From Streptomyces qinzhouensis (GTDB lineage: Bacteria; Actinomycetota; Actinomycetes; Streptomycetales; Streptomycetaceae): a stretch of 64,000 bases of DNA. Positions 1-9,519 of the stretch are shown here, in pieces. Each line of letters opens with the position of its first letter. Position 1 is the first letter of the stretch. Made by a program: the position numbers and the translations under genes. The DNA lies in contig NZ_CP042266.1 in assembly GCF_007856155.1 (NCBI RefSeq), forward strand, positions 3,782,001 through 3,846,000. The letters run 5' to 3'. The notes beneath the pieces were generated by a model that searched no databases, was not told where the DNA came from, and was given only the letters and a program-made list of their open reading frames with translations.

Positions 1-430
1 GACCTCCTCGCAGCGCCGCTCCCCGCGGACCACCGTCAGCCCGCCGCGCTCCCCCGCGCCCGACTAGACCGGCTCCCGGCCCCGTCCGCGCAACGCCCGG
101 GAGGCGGCCCGTGGACGGCGGCCGGCCCGGCCCCGGGAGCCGCCCGGGGGCACTCCGTCGCGCCGGCGAAGCGTCCGGGCCGGCCCCCGGACCGTCACCG
201 GTGGGTCACCGATACGTCCCCGGTCGATATCCGGCGTGACACCGGGCATCCCCAATTGGGGCCCTATTGGGGCGAAACAGCTGACGTGTCAGGGGTACGG
301 CGGGATTCACCACCCCTGGTGCGTCACACAGCGCGGACCTCATTCCTATGATGGGCGGACGACACCGCGGACCACCCCGACCAGGCTGGGCCGAGAGGTG
401 AACGGCGGCGCGACGGTGGTGGAGGGGTCG
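1..430. other. Upstream region without a convincing gene
   Basis: No open frame here has a ribosome-binding site or recognisable product. CCCCAATTGGGG at 250-261 is a perfect 12-bp palindrome, followed by a partial copy. TATGAT at 347-352 lies 17 bases after TCACAC (324-329) and could be a weak vegetative promoter for the phosphoesterase gene downstream. The window begins inside this stretch, so the end of a preceding gene may be cut off. Confidence 0.4.
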
Positions 431-1921
431 ATGACTCAGGGGGCCGGTCAAGGACCCGTGGTGCGCACGGCGACGTTGCGCGATTTCCGCGTTCCGCCGT
501 ATGCGCGGATGCCCGTGCAGTCGGAGACGCCGCAGGACGACGAGCGCCCCGAGAGCATCCCGGCACCGCGCGCGCCCGAGGCCACGACACCGCGGCCGGC
601 CGGGCCCGTACCCGGGCAAGAAATGCCTGCACCCGAGCAGGGGATGGCCGTACCCGAGCGGGGAATGCCCGTACCCGAGCAGGGGATGGCCGTACCCGAG
701 CGGGGAATGCCCGTACCCGATCCGCACCACCGGACGCACCCGGCCGTCCAGGAGTACCCGGCCGCCGCCGTGCCGCAGCACGAGCGGGAGCACGAGCGGG
801 AGCACGACCAGGAGCGGGAGCAGGAGCAGGAGCCGACGGTGTACCGGCAGGAGGCCCCGGCGTACGACCAGGAGCCCGCCGCGTACCCCGTACCGCGGCA
901 GAGCCACCCGCATCCCGGGCAGCCGGACACCGGGCAGCCGCCCGCCGCGCCGGGGCATCCCGGGAACGCCGTCCCCGACGACGAACTGCCCGAGGGCTAC
1001 ACCCCCACCGAGCGCGATCTCCCCGTCATCGGCCGCGCCGAGCCCGAGGCCGAGGCCCTCACCCGGCCGGGTGCCGCGGAGGCCCCCGGACCGGACGAAC
1101 GCGGACCGCTGTACGTCGTCGGCGACGTCCACGGCTATCTCGACCAGCTCGTCGAGGCCCTCGCGGCCCAGGGCCTGATCGATGCCGAAGGGAACTGGTC
1201 GGCGGGCAATGCCCGGCTCTGGTTCCTCGGCGACTTCACCGACCGCGGCCCCGACGGAATCGGCGTCATCGACCTGGTGATGCGGCTCTCGGCCGAGGCC
1301 GCCGCCGCGGGCGGCTACTGCAAGGCCCTGATGGGCAATCACGAACTGCTGCTGCTCGGCGCCAAACGCTTCGTCGACACCCCGGTGAACTCGGGCGCGG
1401 GCACCGCCACCTTCCAGGCCGCCTGGCTGCTCAACGGCGGCCAGAAGTCCGATATGGACCGGCTCCAGGACGTCCACGTCCAGTGGATGTCCCGGCTCGA
1501 CGCGGTCGCCGTCGAGGACGGTCATCTGCTGCTGCACTCCGACACCACGGCCTACCTCGACTACGGCGGCACCGCCGAGGACGTCAACGAGGCCGTCCAC
1601 GAGATCCTCACCCGCAACGACCCCGACGAATGCTGGGATCTCTTCCGCAAGATGACCAAGCGGTTCTCCTTCCGCGACGAGGAGGCCGGCCCCGGGGCGG
1701 TGCGCGAACTGCTCGACGCCTACGGCGGCAGCCGGGTCGTCCACGGCCACAGCCCCATTCCGTATCTGCTCGGCGAAGTCGGCACGGAGAACGGCGAGGA
1801 CGGCGAACGCCCGGTCGTCGAAGGGCCGCATATCTACGCGGGCGGACTGGCGATCGCCATGGACGGCGGAGTCACCATGGCCGGAAAGCTCCTTGTCGTC
1901 CGGTTGCCCGTGGCCGGCTGA
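431..1921 (+). CDS. Metallophosphoesterase (calcineurin-like / Ser-Thr phosphatase fold)
   Basis: A protein of about 496 residues. The catalytic half carries the metallophosphatase signature: GDVHGYLDQL, then LGDFTDRGPDGIG, GNHE, and near the C-terminus VHGHSPIP. These supply the Asp, His and Asn ligands of a dinuclear metal centre. The physiological substrate is unknown. The first ~210 residues are low complexity: a 7-residue repeat of PE(Q/R)GM(A/P)V type, then Glu/Arg/His-rich and Pro-rich tracts. ATG at 431 is preferred over an in-frame ATG at 236 because GGAGGGG lies just upstream (421-427). No signal peptide is visible, so it is probably cytoplasmic. Confidence 0.85.
   Translation: MTQGAGQGPVVRTATLRDFRVPPYARMPVQSETPQDDERPESIPAPRAPEATTPRPAGPVPGQEMPAPEQGMAVPERGMPVPEQGMAVPERGMPVPDPHHRTHPAVQEYPAAAVPQHEREHEREHDQEREQEQEPTVYRQEAPAYDQEPAAYPVPRQSHPHPGQPDTGQPPAAPGHPGNAVPDDELPEGYTPTERDLPVIGRAEPEAEALTRPGAAEAPGPDERGPLYVVGDVHGYLDQLVEALAAQGLIDAEGNWSAGNARLWFLGDFTDRGPDGIGVIDLVMRLSAEAAAAGGYCKALMGNHELLLLGAKRFVDTPVNSGAGTATFQAAWLLNGGQKSDMDRLQDVHVQWMSRLDAVAVEDGHLLLHSDTTAYLDYGGTAEDVNEAVHEILTRNDPDECWDLFRKMTKRFSFRDEEAGPGAVRELLDAYGGSRVVHGHSPIPYLLGEVGTENGEDGERPVVEGPHIYAGGLAIAMDGGVTMAGKLLVVRLPVAG
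631..714 (+). repeat. Two perfect 42-bp tandem copies in the phosphoesterase gene
   Basis: Copies at 631-672 and 673-714 are identical. Each encodes two 7-residue units (PEQGMAV, PERGMPV). A degenerate unit precedes them. Identity at the DNA level suggests a recent duplication. Confidence 0.85.
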
Positions 1922-2070
1922 GCGAAGCCGGATACGCGTTTTACCGAAAGCCTCTGTCACCCCGTGCCGTAACGGCTCTACCATCTGCTTATCCGTTGCA
2001 GGCTCTCCTCCGTTTACCACCGGCAGTGCCGTGTCCTTACGGTCCTTCCGGGCGTACGGAGCATCGGGGG

Positions 2071-2898
2071 ATGCACATGAACAGCGCTCCGCACCTGCTG
2101 AGCGAGGACCGCGCCGAATTCCAGCGGCTCCTCGACGAAGCACTGCGCACCGCCCATGAACGACCGGATCTGGCCGCGATCGGCGAGCGGCTCAACGCCA
2201 CCCAGCTGCGGACGATGGCGCTGAACGCCACCGCGCTGATCACCGCCTCCGCCGCGCCCGAGTACACGCACTATGTGAGGATCCGCGAGGAGGCGCGCTC
2301 CCCCTCACCCCCGGCCGCCGCGCGGTCGGGGCCCCCCGACCCCGGGGGCGAGGACACCGACGGCACGGGCGCCGGCCTGGGCGCCGTCTTCACCGTGCTC
2401 GCACCGGTGTTGGCCGGTACGGCGGCCCTGATCTTCCTGCTCGTCGGCCATCTGCTGAAAACGCTGGACCCCGCCCCCTCCTTCGCCTCGCCACTGGTCT
2501 CCGCGGGCTGGTTCTTCGCCGCCCTGACCGCGGCGGCGATCCTGGCGGCGGCGATCGGACTGCTGATCACCGCCATACGCAACAGCGCCACCCAGGTGCC
2601 CGCCACGGAGCGCTCCGAGGAACTCCCCGACGAAGTGGCACGTGCCAAGGACGCCTGGCTCCATGCCGTACTGGAGCGCGGTCTGCTGCCCTTCCTCCGG
2701 ATAACACTGGAGGACCCCAGCGTCGATCCGCTCTCCCCGGCACCGCCGCGGCAGGTGCGCCGGATTCCGAAGGTCGGCTACGACAGCCCGGACTTCTCCA
2801 GCCCCGGTGACGGCGCCACGGCAGGTCAGCGCCCCACCTTCACCAGCCCCGACTTCACCAGCCCGGACTTCGGCGGCCCCGACCACACCCCCGAGTGA
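2071..2898 (+). CDS. Predicted membrane protein, function unknown
   Basis: About 275 residues beginning MHMNSAPHLL. The N-terminal ~80 residues are hydrophilic. Two hydrophobic segments follow, around residues 105-130 (AVFTVLAPVLAGTAALIFLL) and 145-170, and a cytoplasmic-like C-terminal half ends in Ser-Pro-Asp-Phe repeats (DSPDFSSP, TSPDFTSPDF). An in-frame ATG at 2077 is an alternative start. The gene lies 150 bases after the phosphoesterase on the same strand and converges on thiC. I do not recognise a family; the C-terminal repeats look like an exposed flexible tail. Confidence 0.7.
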   Translation: MHMNSAPHLLSEDRAEFQRLLDEALRTAHERPDLAAIGERLNATQLRTMALNATALITASAAPEYTHYVRIREEARSPSPPAAARSGPPDPGGEDTDGTGAGLGAVFTVLAPVLAGTAALIFLLVGHLLKTLDPAPSFASPLVSAGWFFAALTAAAILAAAIGLLITAIRNSATQVPATERSEELPDEVARAKDAWLHAVLERGLLPFLRITLEDPSVDPLSPAPPRQVRRIPKVGYDSPDFSSPGDGATAGQRPTFTSPDFTSPDFGGPDHTPE

Positions 2899-2909
2899 CC
2901 GGGGCCCCT

Positions 2910-2944
2910 GGGCCTCCCTTCCGGTTCCGGAGAAGGAGAGGCCC
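2910..2944. terminator. Bidirectional terminator hairpin
   Basis: GGGCCTC (2910-2916) pairs with GAGGCCC (2938-2944), with CCTTC/GAAGG pairing inside. It sits between the convergent membrane-protein gene and thiC. Confidence 0.6.
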
Positions 2945-2953
2945 TGGGCACCC

Positions 2954-2989
2954 GTGGCCGGTGTCAGTGGCCGGTGTCAGTGGCCGGTG

Positions 2990-2992
<3 letters not shown>
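2954..2992. repeat. Triplicated 13-bp repeat at the thiC stop codon
   Basis: GTGGCCGGTGTCA occurs three times head to tail (2954-2966, 2967-2979, 2980-2992). The last three bases of the third copy are the thiC stop codon read on the minus strand. Confidence 0.9.
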
Positions 2993-4804
<1,812 letters not shown>

Positions 4805-4809
4805 CTACT

Positions 4810-4957
4810 CCCTACGCCGGCATTACCCGGTAACAGGTTCGGCGGTCGACGCAGCGATTCCCGTGACGGCACCTTCGGCGCGTATATGTCCCGCATATAC
4901 GTCCGGTGGTGCGTCGACGGAGGTCAGCGCCCTCTCAGCCCGGTGCTCCGAGCTCCC
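4810..4957 (-). promoter_or_regulatory. TPP riboswitch (THI element) of thiC
   Basis: Read on the minus strand, the 5' core GGGAGCTCGGAGCACC then GGCTGAGAGG (4933-4956) and the 3' core GAACCTGTTACC, GGGTAATGCC, GGCGTAGGGA (4810-4840) are the conserved THI-box halves (CUGAGA and the ACCUG...GGRUAAUGCC...GNAGGGA blocks). Between them is an unusually long variable arm: 9-bp outer arms (4845-4853 with 4910-4918) and an inner perfect hairpin of 8-bp arms (4881-4888 with 4894-4901). Confidence 0.95.
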
Positions 4958-5040
4958 GCGTGTGCAAATGTGACACCACGCTAGCGTCATTTCTGGCGTG
5001 CTGAACAGGGGCCCCCGGCCGTTCTTGCGATGATCGGTCG

Positions 5041-6771
5041 GTGACGTCATCAGCGCCCGGTCCCCAGGGGGGTCCCGATTCCCGGTTCGCGTACGGTGCG
5101 GCGGACGGCGGCGGGGGAGGTGGCCAGGGGTACGGCCCCGGCCACGACCCCGCCCCGGCCGCCGCCGCGGCACCTCCGCCGACGCCCGCCCGGGCACCCG
5201 CTCGTGGCCATGAACACGCGCACGCGCCCCCGGCGCCGACGCCCACCCCTCACGTACACGAACACGGGCACGGACACGGACACGGGCACGACACCGGGCC
5301 GCCCGCCCCTGTGCACGGACACGGGCACGGACACGGACACGGACACGGACACAGCCATGGTCACGGCCCGGCCGCCCCCGTCTCGCGCCATCTGCGCCGC
5401 ATCATCGCCGCGGTGCTGATTCCCTTCGCCGCGGCCGTCGTCGTGGGTCTGGCGGTCCTCTGGCCCGGCTCCGCCCCCGGTCACGAGCGCACCGGAGTCG
5501 GCTTCGACCGCCAAACCGAGCAGGCGGTCGTCACCCGTGTCGACCCGATCGACTGCAAGTCGGTGAACTCCGCCCAGGTACCGCCGACCGGTGACACCAG
5601 TACGCCCCAGGGCCGGGCGGCGGTCGCGGCACAAAAGGGCGACTGTTCGAAGGCGACCATCAGAATCACCTCCGGACCGCATATGGACCGGATCTTCGCC
5701 GAAATCGTCCAGCCGGACGCGTCACGGCAGTTGGAACGGGGACAGCAGCTCGTGGTGGCGTACGCCCCCGATGCCCCTCGCGACCTCCAGTACTCGGTCA
5801 TCGACGTGAACCGCCGGTTCCCGCTCGCGGTGGTGGCCGGAGTCTTCGCCCTGGTGGTGGTGCTGGTGGGGCGGATGCGCGGGGTGATGGCGCTGATCGC
5901 GCTGGCCGCCTCCTTCGCCGTACTGACGCTGTTCATCCTTCCCGCGATCCTGGAGGGTTCCAATCCGCTGGTCGTCGCGGTGGTCGGGGCGAGCGCGATC
6001 ATGCTCGTCGCGCTCTACGCCTGTCATGGCATCACCGCCCGGACCTCGGTCGCGGTCCTCGGCACCCTGATCTCCCTGCTGCTGATCGGGCTGCTGGGCT
6101 CGGTCTTCATCGACTGGGCGGCACTGTCGGGCAATACCGACGACAACACCGGACTCATCCACGGGCTCTATCCGGGCATCGACATGAGCGGACTCCTGCT
6201 GGCCGGTGTGATCATCGGTTCGCTCGGTGTGCTCGACGATGTGACGGTCACCCAGACATCGGCGGTGTGGGAGCTGCGGCAGGCGGATCCGGGCATGGGG
6301 CCGCGCGCGCTGTACCGCGCCGCCATCCGGATCGGCCGCGATCACATCGCCTCCGTGGTCAACACCCTCGTCCTCGCCTACGCGGGCGCCGCACTGCCGT
6401 TGCTGCTGCTGTTCAGCATCGCGCAGAGCGGGATGGGGACGGTCGCCAACAGCGAGTTGGTGGCGGAGGAGATCGTCCGGACCCTGATCGGGTCGATCGG
6501 TCTGGTCGCCTCGGTACCGGTGACCACGGCACTGGCCGCGCTGGTCGTCTCCGCGGACCGGCCCGCCGACCGCGCCTCCCCGGACCTTGCCGAAGGCACT
6601 TCCGGGCGCGCGGCCGAAGGCTCCGGGGTACGGCCGCCGCACACGGCCGCCGAGCCGGGTCGGGCCGGTGCGCCGATTCCGGACGGACGGCCGGTGCCGG
6701 ACGGACGCCCGGCGGGCCGGACCGGGCTGCCGGGCCTGGGCGGCGGCAAGGGACGGCGCCGCAAGCGGTAA
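5041..6771 (+). CDS. YibE/F family multi-pass membrane protein with His-rich N-terminus
   Basis: 576 residues from GTG at 5041. The N-terminal ~120 residues are cytoplasmic-looking and contain 19 histidines between residues 57 and 109, mainly in (His-Gly)n runs. A first membrane segment follows at about 121-145, then an extracytoplasmic stretch with a Cys pair (DPIDCKSV, KGDCSKA), then about seven membrane helices typical of YibE/F (DDVTVTQTSAVWELR motif, around residue 400). The C-terminus is a Gly/Pro/Arg-rich tail. YibE/F proteins have no firm function; transport has been suggested. The His tract may bind Ni, Zn or Co. It is transcribed away from thiC. Confidence 0.85.
   Translation: MTSSAPGPQGGPDSRFAYGAADGGGGGGQGYGPGHDPAPAAAAAPPPTPARAPARGHEHAHAPPAPTPTPHVHEHGHGHGHGHDTGPPAPVHGHGHGHGHGHGHSHGHGPAAPVSRHLRRIIAAVLIPFAAAVVVGLAVLWPGSAPGHERTGVGFDRQTEQAVVTRVDPIDCKSVNSAQVPPTGDTSTPQGRAAVAAQKGDCSKATIRITSGPHMDRIFAEIVQPDASRQLERGQQLVVAYAPDAPRDLQYSVIDVNRRFPLAVVAGVFALVVVLVGRMRGVMALIALAASFAVLTLFILPAILEGSNPLVVAVVGASAIMLVALYACHGITARTSVAVLGTLISLLLIGLLGSVFIDWAALSGNTDDNTGLIHGLYPGIDMSGLLLAGVIIGSLGVLDDVTVTQTSAVWELRQADPGMGPRALYRAAIRIGRDHIASVVNTLVLAYAGAALPLLLLFSIAQSGMGTVANSELVAEEIVRTLIGSIGLVASVPVTTALAALVVSADRPADRASPDLAEGTSGRAAEGSGVRPPHTAAEPGRAGAPIPDGRPVPDGRPAGRTGLPGLGGGKGRRRKR
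5209..5367 (+). repeat. GGACAC/GGGCAC hexanucleotide repeat encoding the His-Gly tract
   Basis: Runs of ggacac and gggcac hexamers encode alternating Gly-His. Two blocks (about 5251-5290 and 5314-5352) are separated by a short Pro-rich segment. Such tracts are prone to length change by slippage. Confidence 0.8.
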
Positions 6772-6822
6772 CCGAGCCGGCTACCCGACGGAGTTCGGGG
6801 TCCCGGCCGCCGTACGAGGCAC

Positions 6823-6851
6823 GGGGTCCCCGGCCCGCGCCCGGGGACCCC
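6823..6851. terminator. Bidirectional terminator hairpin
   Basis: GGGGTCCCCGG (6823-6833) pairs perfectly with CCGGGGACCCC (6841-6851) across a 7-base loop, between the convergent yibE/F-type gene and ssgA. Confidence 0.75.
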
Positions 6852-6864
6852 CGCTTCCGTACCC

Positions 6865-7299
6865 TCAGCCCGCGTTCTCCTCCGCCAGAATGCTCCGCAA
6901 CACCTGCTCCAGTTCGGTACCGAAGTCCCCGAACGCCTGCTCCTGGCCCAGCGGAACGAGCCGGTCCGTACGGTCGAGGAATGCCACCACGGGCGCGGCG
7001 CTCACCTGGAAGAGCGCGAGGTCCCCGCCGACCTGGAGCCGGATCCCCAGGTCCGCCGAATCGTCCGGCCCCAGCGGGGCGATGTGCACATCCCCGTCAC
7101 CGCTCGGCCCGGCGATCCCGTCGAGCAGCAGATCCCGGCTGAAGGCCCAGGTCACCGGCGCGTCCCCGGGCAGATGGAAGGTCATCCGCACCGCATACGG
7201 ATCCGCCACCGCATAGCGGAGCTCCACCGGGATCCGGAACGAGAGCTCCTCGGAGACAAGGAAACTCATCAGTACCTCGGCTTGGACCGACTCGTGCAT
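6865..7299 (-). CDS. ssgA: SsgA, sporulation-specific cell division activator (SALP family)
   Basis: 144 residues. The body, with FLVSEELSFRIPVELRY, PYAVRMTFHLPGDAPVTW and VVAFLDRTDRLVPLGQE, is the SsgA-like protein fold, which is restricted to morphologically complex actinomycetes. SsgA marks sites of septum formation and germ-tube emergence and, with SsgB, positions FtsZ in aerial hyphae. Start ATG 7299 gives the N-terminus MHESVQAEV. A second ATG at 7269 (MSFLVSEEL) has a better ribosome-binding site (GAGG five bases upstream), so the N-terminus is uncertain by ten residues. The activator gene ssgR lies immediately upstream on the same strand. Confidence 0.95.
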   Translation of the reverse strand: MHESVQAEVLMSFLVSEELSFRIPVELRYAVADPYAVRMTFHLPGDAPVTWAFSRDLLLDGIAGPSGDGDVHIAPLGPDDSADLGIRLQVGGDLALFQVSAAPVVAFLDRTDRLVPLGQEQAFGDFGTELEQVLRSILAEENAG

Positions 7300-7480
7300 C
7301 GTGTACCCCGCAGTGACGAAAGCCCGGATGGGCCTGGTGGGCAGCCTTCTTGATGAGGCCTGGCGAAACGGGTCAGGAAGGATTCCCCTGACGCTCTTCT
7401 CGCAATCGTGCGCTAAGTAACCAGAGAACTACAAGGAGTGATTTTTCAGATACTGATAGACGCCGAGGGGAGACGGGGCG

Positions 7481-8536
7481 TCAAGTCCCCGGCAGACGGT
7501 CGGCGAAGGTGGTCGAACCGAACGGCCCACCTCTTCCCGACCGGAGCCGCCCGATCGCCGGAAGCAACCGTTCCGCCTGGTCGAGGGGGAGGGATATCGC
7601 CATCGCCGCGGCATCGGCACCCGCGGGCGGCGGTACGGCGATCGCGGCACAGACCGTGTCGAGCGCGTACTCCTGCCGCTCCACGACGGGTTCCCCGCGC
7701 CCCCGGGCCGCCAACCGTTCGAGCAGCGCCCTCCGGTTCCGTACCGAATACGGAGTCAGGGCGCGCACCGGATGGCGGTCGAGGTGGTCGTGGAGATCGG
7801 CGGCGCCGAGCCCGCCGAGCAGACACTGGCCGACGGCATGGGCATGACCGGTCGCGCGGAAATCCGCCCATTCGCCGACGGCGGGGGCGTACGGGGTGTC
7901 CGAGACGGCGACCAGGTGAATCTCGCCTCCGCGATAGACGCCGAAGTACACCGGGACGCCGATCGCGTCCCGCCGGTGTTCCAGGGACGCCGTCAGCTTC
8001 GGGCCGGAGCCGCTGCCGGTGCCTGGGCCGGAACCGGTGTCTGGGCAGGAGTCAGGGCCGGAACCGGTGTCTGGGCCGGTGTCAGGGCCGGGCTCCGGTC
8101 GCGGACCGGTCCGGGTGCCCGCCCGCGGACCCGTCCCCGGGTCCGGACCCGGGTCCGGCCGGGTGCCCCCGCCCGGCCCGGCGGCCGTTTCCGGCGCCGC
8201 CGTGCCCGCTTCCGGACTGCTGCGACGATTCTGCACAGCCTGCCCGGGCGCTTCGGCGCCCAGCCGTCCCACCGCGTCGCCGAGGACGAACACGCCGTTC
8301 TCCCGGCGGAGATAGCCCTCGTGGACGAGGGTGCGCAGCAGGTGGTACGCGGTGGGGAGCGGGATCGTCGCCACCCGGGCCAGCACCTTGGCGGGCGCGC
8401 CCGCGGGGTACGAGGAGGCGGCCTCCAGCAGCCGCAGGGCCCGCTGCACCGAGGTGATCAAGGTGGGGGGTGTGGCGCCGACCGCGGGCAGGGGGTCACG
8501 GGCCGTCCCGCCGGTGCCGCGCTCGTCCGGTGTCAT
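7481..8536 (-). CDS. ssgR: SsgR, IclR-family activator of ssgA
   Basis: 351 residues. Residues ~25-95 form the IclR winged helix (SVQRALRLLEAASSYP, LPTAYHLLRTLVHEGYLRREN). Residues ~185-345 are the IclR effector domain (GVYRGGEIHLVAVSDT, AVGQCLLGG, ALDTVCAAIAVP). From knowledge of S. coelicolor, SsgR is the specific transcriptional activator of ssgA, and the tandem arrangement here matches. Unusually, residues ~106-179 are a Pro/Gly/Thr/Asp-rich repeat linker between the domains, making the protein about 100 residues longer than I remember for S. coelicolor SsgR. The 181-bp gap to ssgA (7300-7480) should hold the SsgR-dependent ssgA promoter. Confidence 0.93.
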   Translation of the reverse strand: MTPDERGTGGTARDPLPAVGATPPTLITSVQRALRLLEAASSYPAGAPAKVLARVATIPLPTAYHLLRTLVHEGYLRRENGVFVLGDAVGRLGAEAPGQAVQNRRSSPEAGTAAPETAAGPGGGTRPDPGPDPGTGPRAGTRTGPRPEPGPDTGPDTGSGPDSCPDTGSGPGTGSGSGPKLTASLEHRRDAIGVPVYFGVYRGGEIHLVAVSDTPYAPAVGEWADFRATGHAHAVGQCLLGGLGAADLHDHLDRHPVRALTPYSVRNRRALLERLAARGRGEPVVERQEYALDTVCAAIAVPPPAGADAAAMAISLPLDQAERLLPAIGRLRSGRGGPFGSTTFADRLPGT

Positions 8537-8839
8537 GGCCGTGGATCACCCCCTGACGTGGTGGCGGGTCGGCGCCCGCCCGCGGGGTCGGTCCCCGTGC
8601 GCTCGCCGCCGCACCGGGACAACCGGCCTTCCCGGACCCGGTACCGGTGGTCCGCACCCGTACCGGGCGGCCCCACAGGGGGCGCTCGCAGGCGTACAAG
8701 AGGGCGCACAAGGGTGGTGAATCCGGATAACCAGCGGCGGACTGCCACTGTAATGGCCATTCAACCGAGTGTGACCAGCTAAGGCCCGGGGTTCCCCCGG
8801 CCGGGTTAACGCCGGGCCCGAACGACTACCAGTCCCCGA
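8537..8839. other. Intergenic region upstream of ssgR
   Basis: No gene recognised in about 300 bases. It should contain the minus-strand ssgR promoter, probably in the less GC-rich stretch around 8715-8780. The right end holds a terminator hairpin (8783-8818) for the gene beyond. Confidence 0.5.
8783..8818 (-). terminator. Terminator of the DUF5326 gene
   Basis: GGCCCGG (8783-8789) pairs with CCGGGCC (8812-8818), with further CCCGG/CCGGG pairing inside. It starts about 20 bases beyond the stop codon of the minus-strand gene. Confidence 0.55.
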
Positions 8840-8850
8840 CTACCAGTCCC
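8823..8850. repeat. 14-bp tandem duplication at a stop codon
   Basis: CGACTACCAGTCCC is present twice (8823-8836, 8837-8850). The second copy contains the end of the DUF5326 coding region, Asp-Trp-stop. Confidence 0.85.
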
Positions 8851-9058
8851 CGCGGGACTTCGACGACCCCTTGGCCTTCCGCACGACGAACACCAGCCCG
8901 CCGATCAGGGCGACCAGGGCGAGCGCCTTGAAGAGCAGCCCGATCAGAACTCCGACGACATGGGCGACCAGTCCGCCGAAGAGCAGCAGCACCAGCACCG
9001 GTGCGACCACCCACTTCACCCACCACGGCAGCCCCGTGACGATCTCCCGTACAGCCAT
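8840..9058 (-). CDS. DUF5326-like small membrane protein
   Basis: 72 residues. A short N-terminal stretch (MAVREIVTGLPWWVKW) is followed by two hydrophobic segments, about residues 14-34 and 38-60, and a basic tail (RKAKGSSKSRGDW). This matches my memory of the streptomycete DUF5326 family, whose function is unknown. GAGG lies about ten bases upstream of ATG 9058. The gene is monocistronic-looking, between a cupin gene and ssgR. Confidence 0.75.
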   Translation of the reverse strand: MAVREIVTGLPWWVKWVVAPVLVLLLFGGLVAHVVGVLIGLLFKALALVALIGGLVFVVRKAKGSSKSRGDW

Positions 9059-9201
9059 GGCCCTACCTCGTCTCTCCCTCGGCTCCCCCGGCGGTATCCC
9101 GCGCTTTCCGCCCTCGATGCTAGGCGGGCCGGAGGCGGTGCGGGGCGCTCCTAGCCCTTGATCTCCCCTGAACCGCCCCTTAGGGATCCGGGGCCGCCGG
9201 C

Positions 9202-9519
9202 TCAGCTCTCGGGCGGAGAGAAGACCACCATGACCCGGAGGTCCTCGGTGATGTGGTGGAACTTGTGGGGCACTCCGGCGGGTACATAGACCACACTGCC
9301 GCGGGCGACCGGTGTCGTCTCCGTACCGACGGTGATCGCGGCCCGCCCGCTGACCACGAAGTAGACCTCGTCCTGGCGATGGGGCTGCTGGGGGTCGAGC
9401 GCCCCGGCGTCGAGCGCGTACAGACCGACGGACATGTTCCGCTCACGCAGGAACTGCAGATACGCGCCGTCGTTGGCGGCGCGCTCCGCCTCCAGTTCGT
9501 CCAGCCGGAATGCCTTCAT
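9202..9519 (-). CDS. Small cupin-domain protein
   Basis: 105 residues forming a single cupin barrel. The metal-ligand motifs are visible: QPHRQDEVYFVVSGRAAITVG (motif 1, with one His and a Glu) and VVYVPAGVPHKFHHI (motif 2, with a His). Single-domain cupins can be dioxygenases, isomerases or sugar-binding regulators, and the sequence alone does not decide which. It is divergent from the cystathionine gamma-lyase-like gene, about 270 bases away, so a shared regulatory region is possible. Confidence 0.8.
   Translation of the reverse strand: MKAFRLDELEAERAANDGAYLQFLRERNMSVGLYALDAGALDPQQPHRQDEVYFVVSGRAAITVGTETTPVARGSVVYVPAGVPHKFHHITEDLRVMVVFSPPES

Noticed and set aside
206..2143. A 645-codon open frame on the minus strand
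   Set aside because: It is antisense to the metallophosphoesterase gene, has no family similarity and arises from the GC-rich codon bias that keeps the opposite frames open.
5240..5370. CRISPR-like or satellite array from the hexamer repeats
   Set aside because: The units are 6 bp and encode His-Gly in frame within a conserved membrane protein; there are no spacers. No CRISPR array was seen anywhere.
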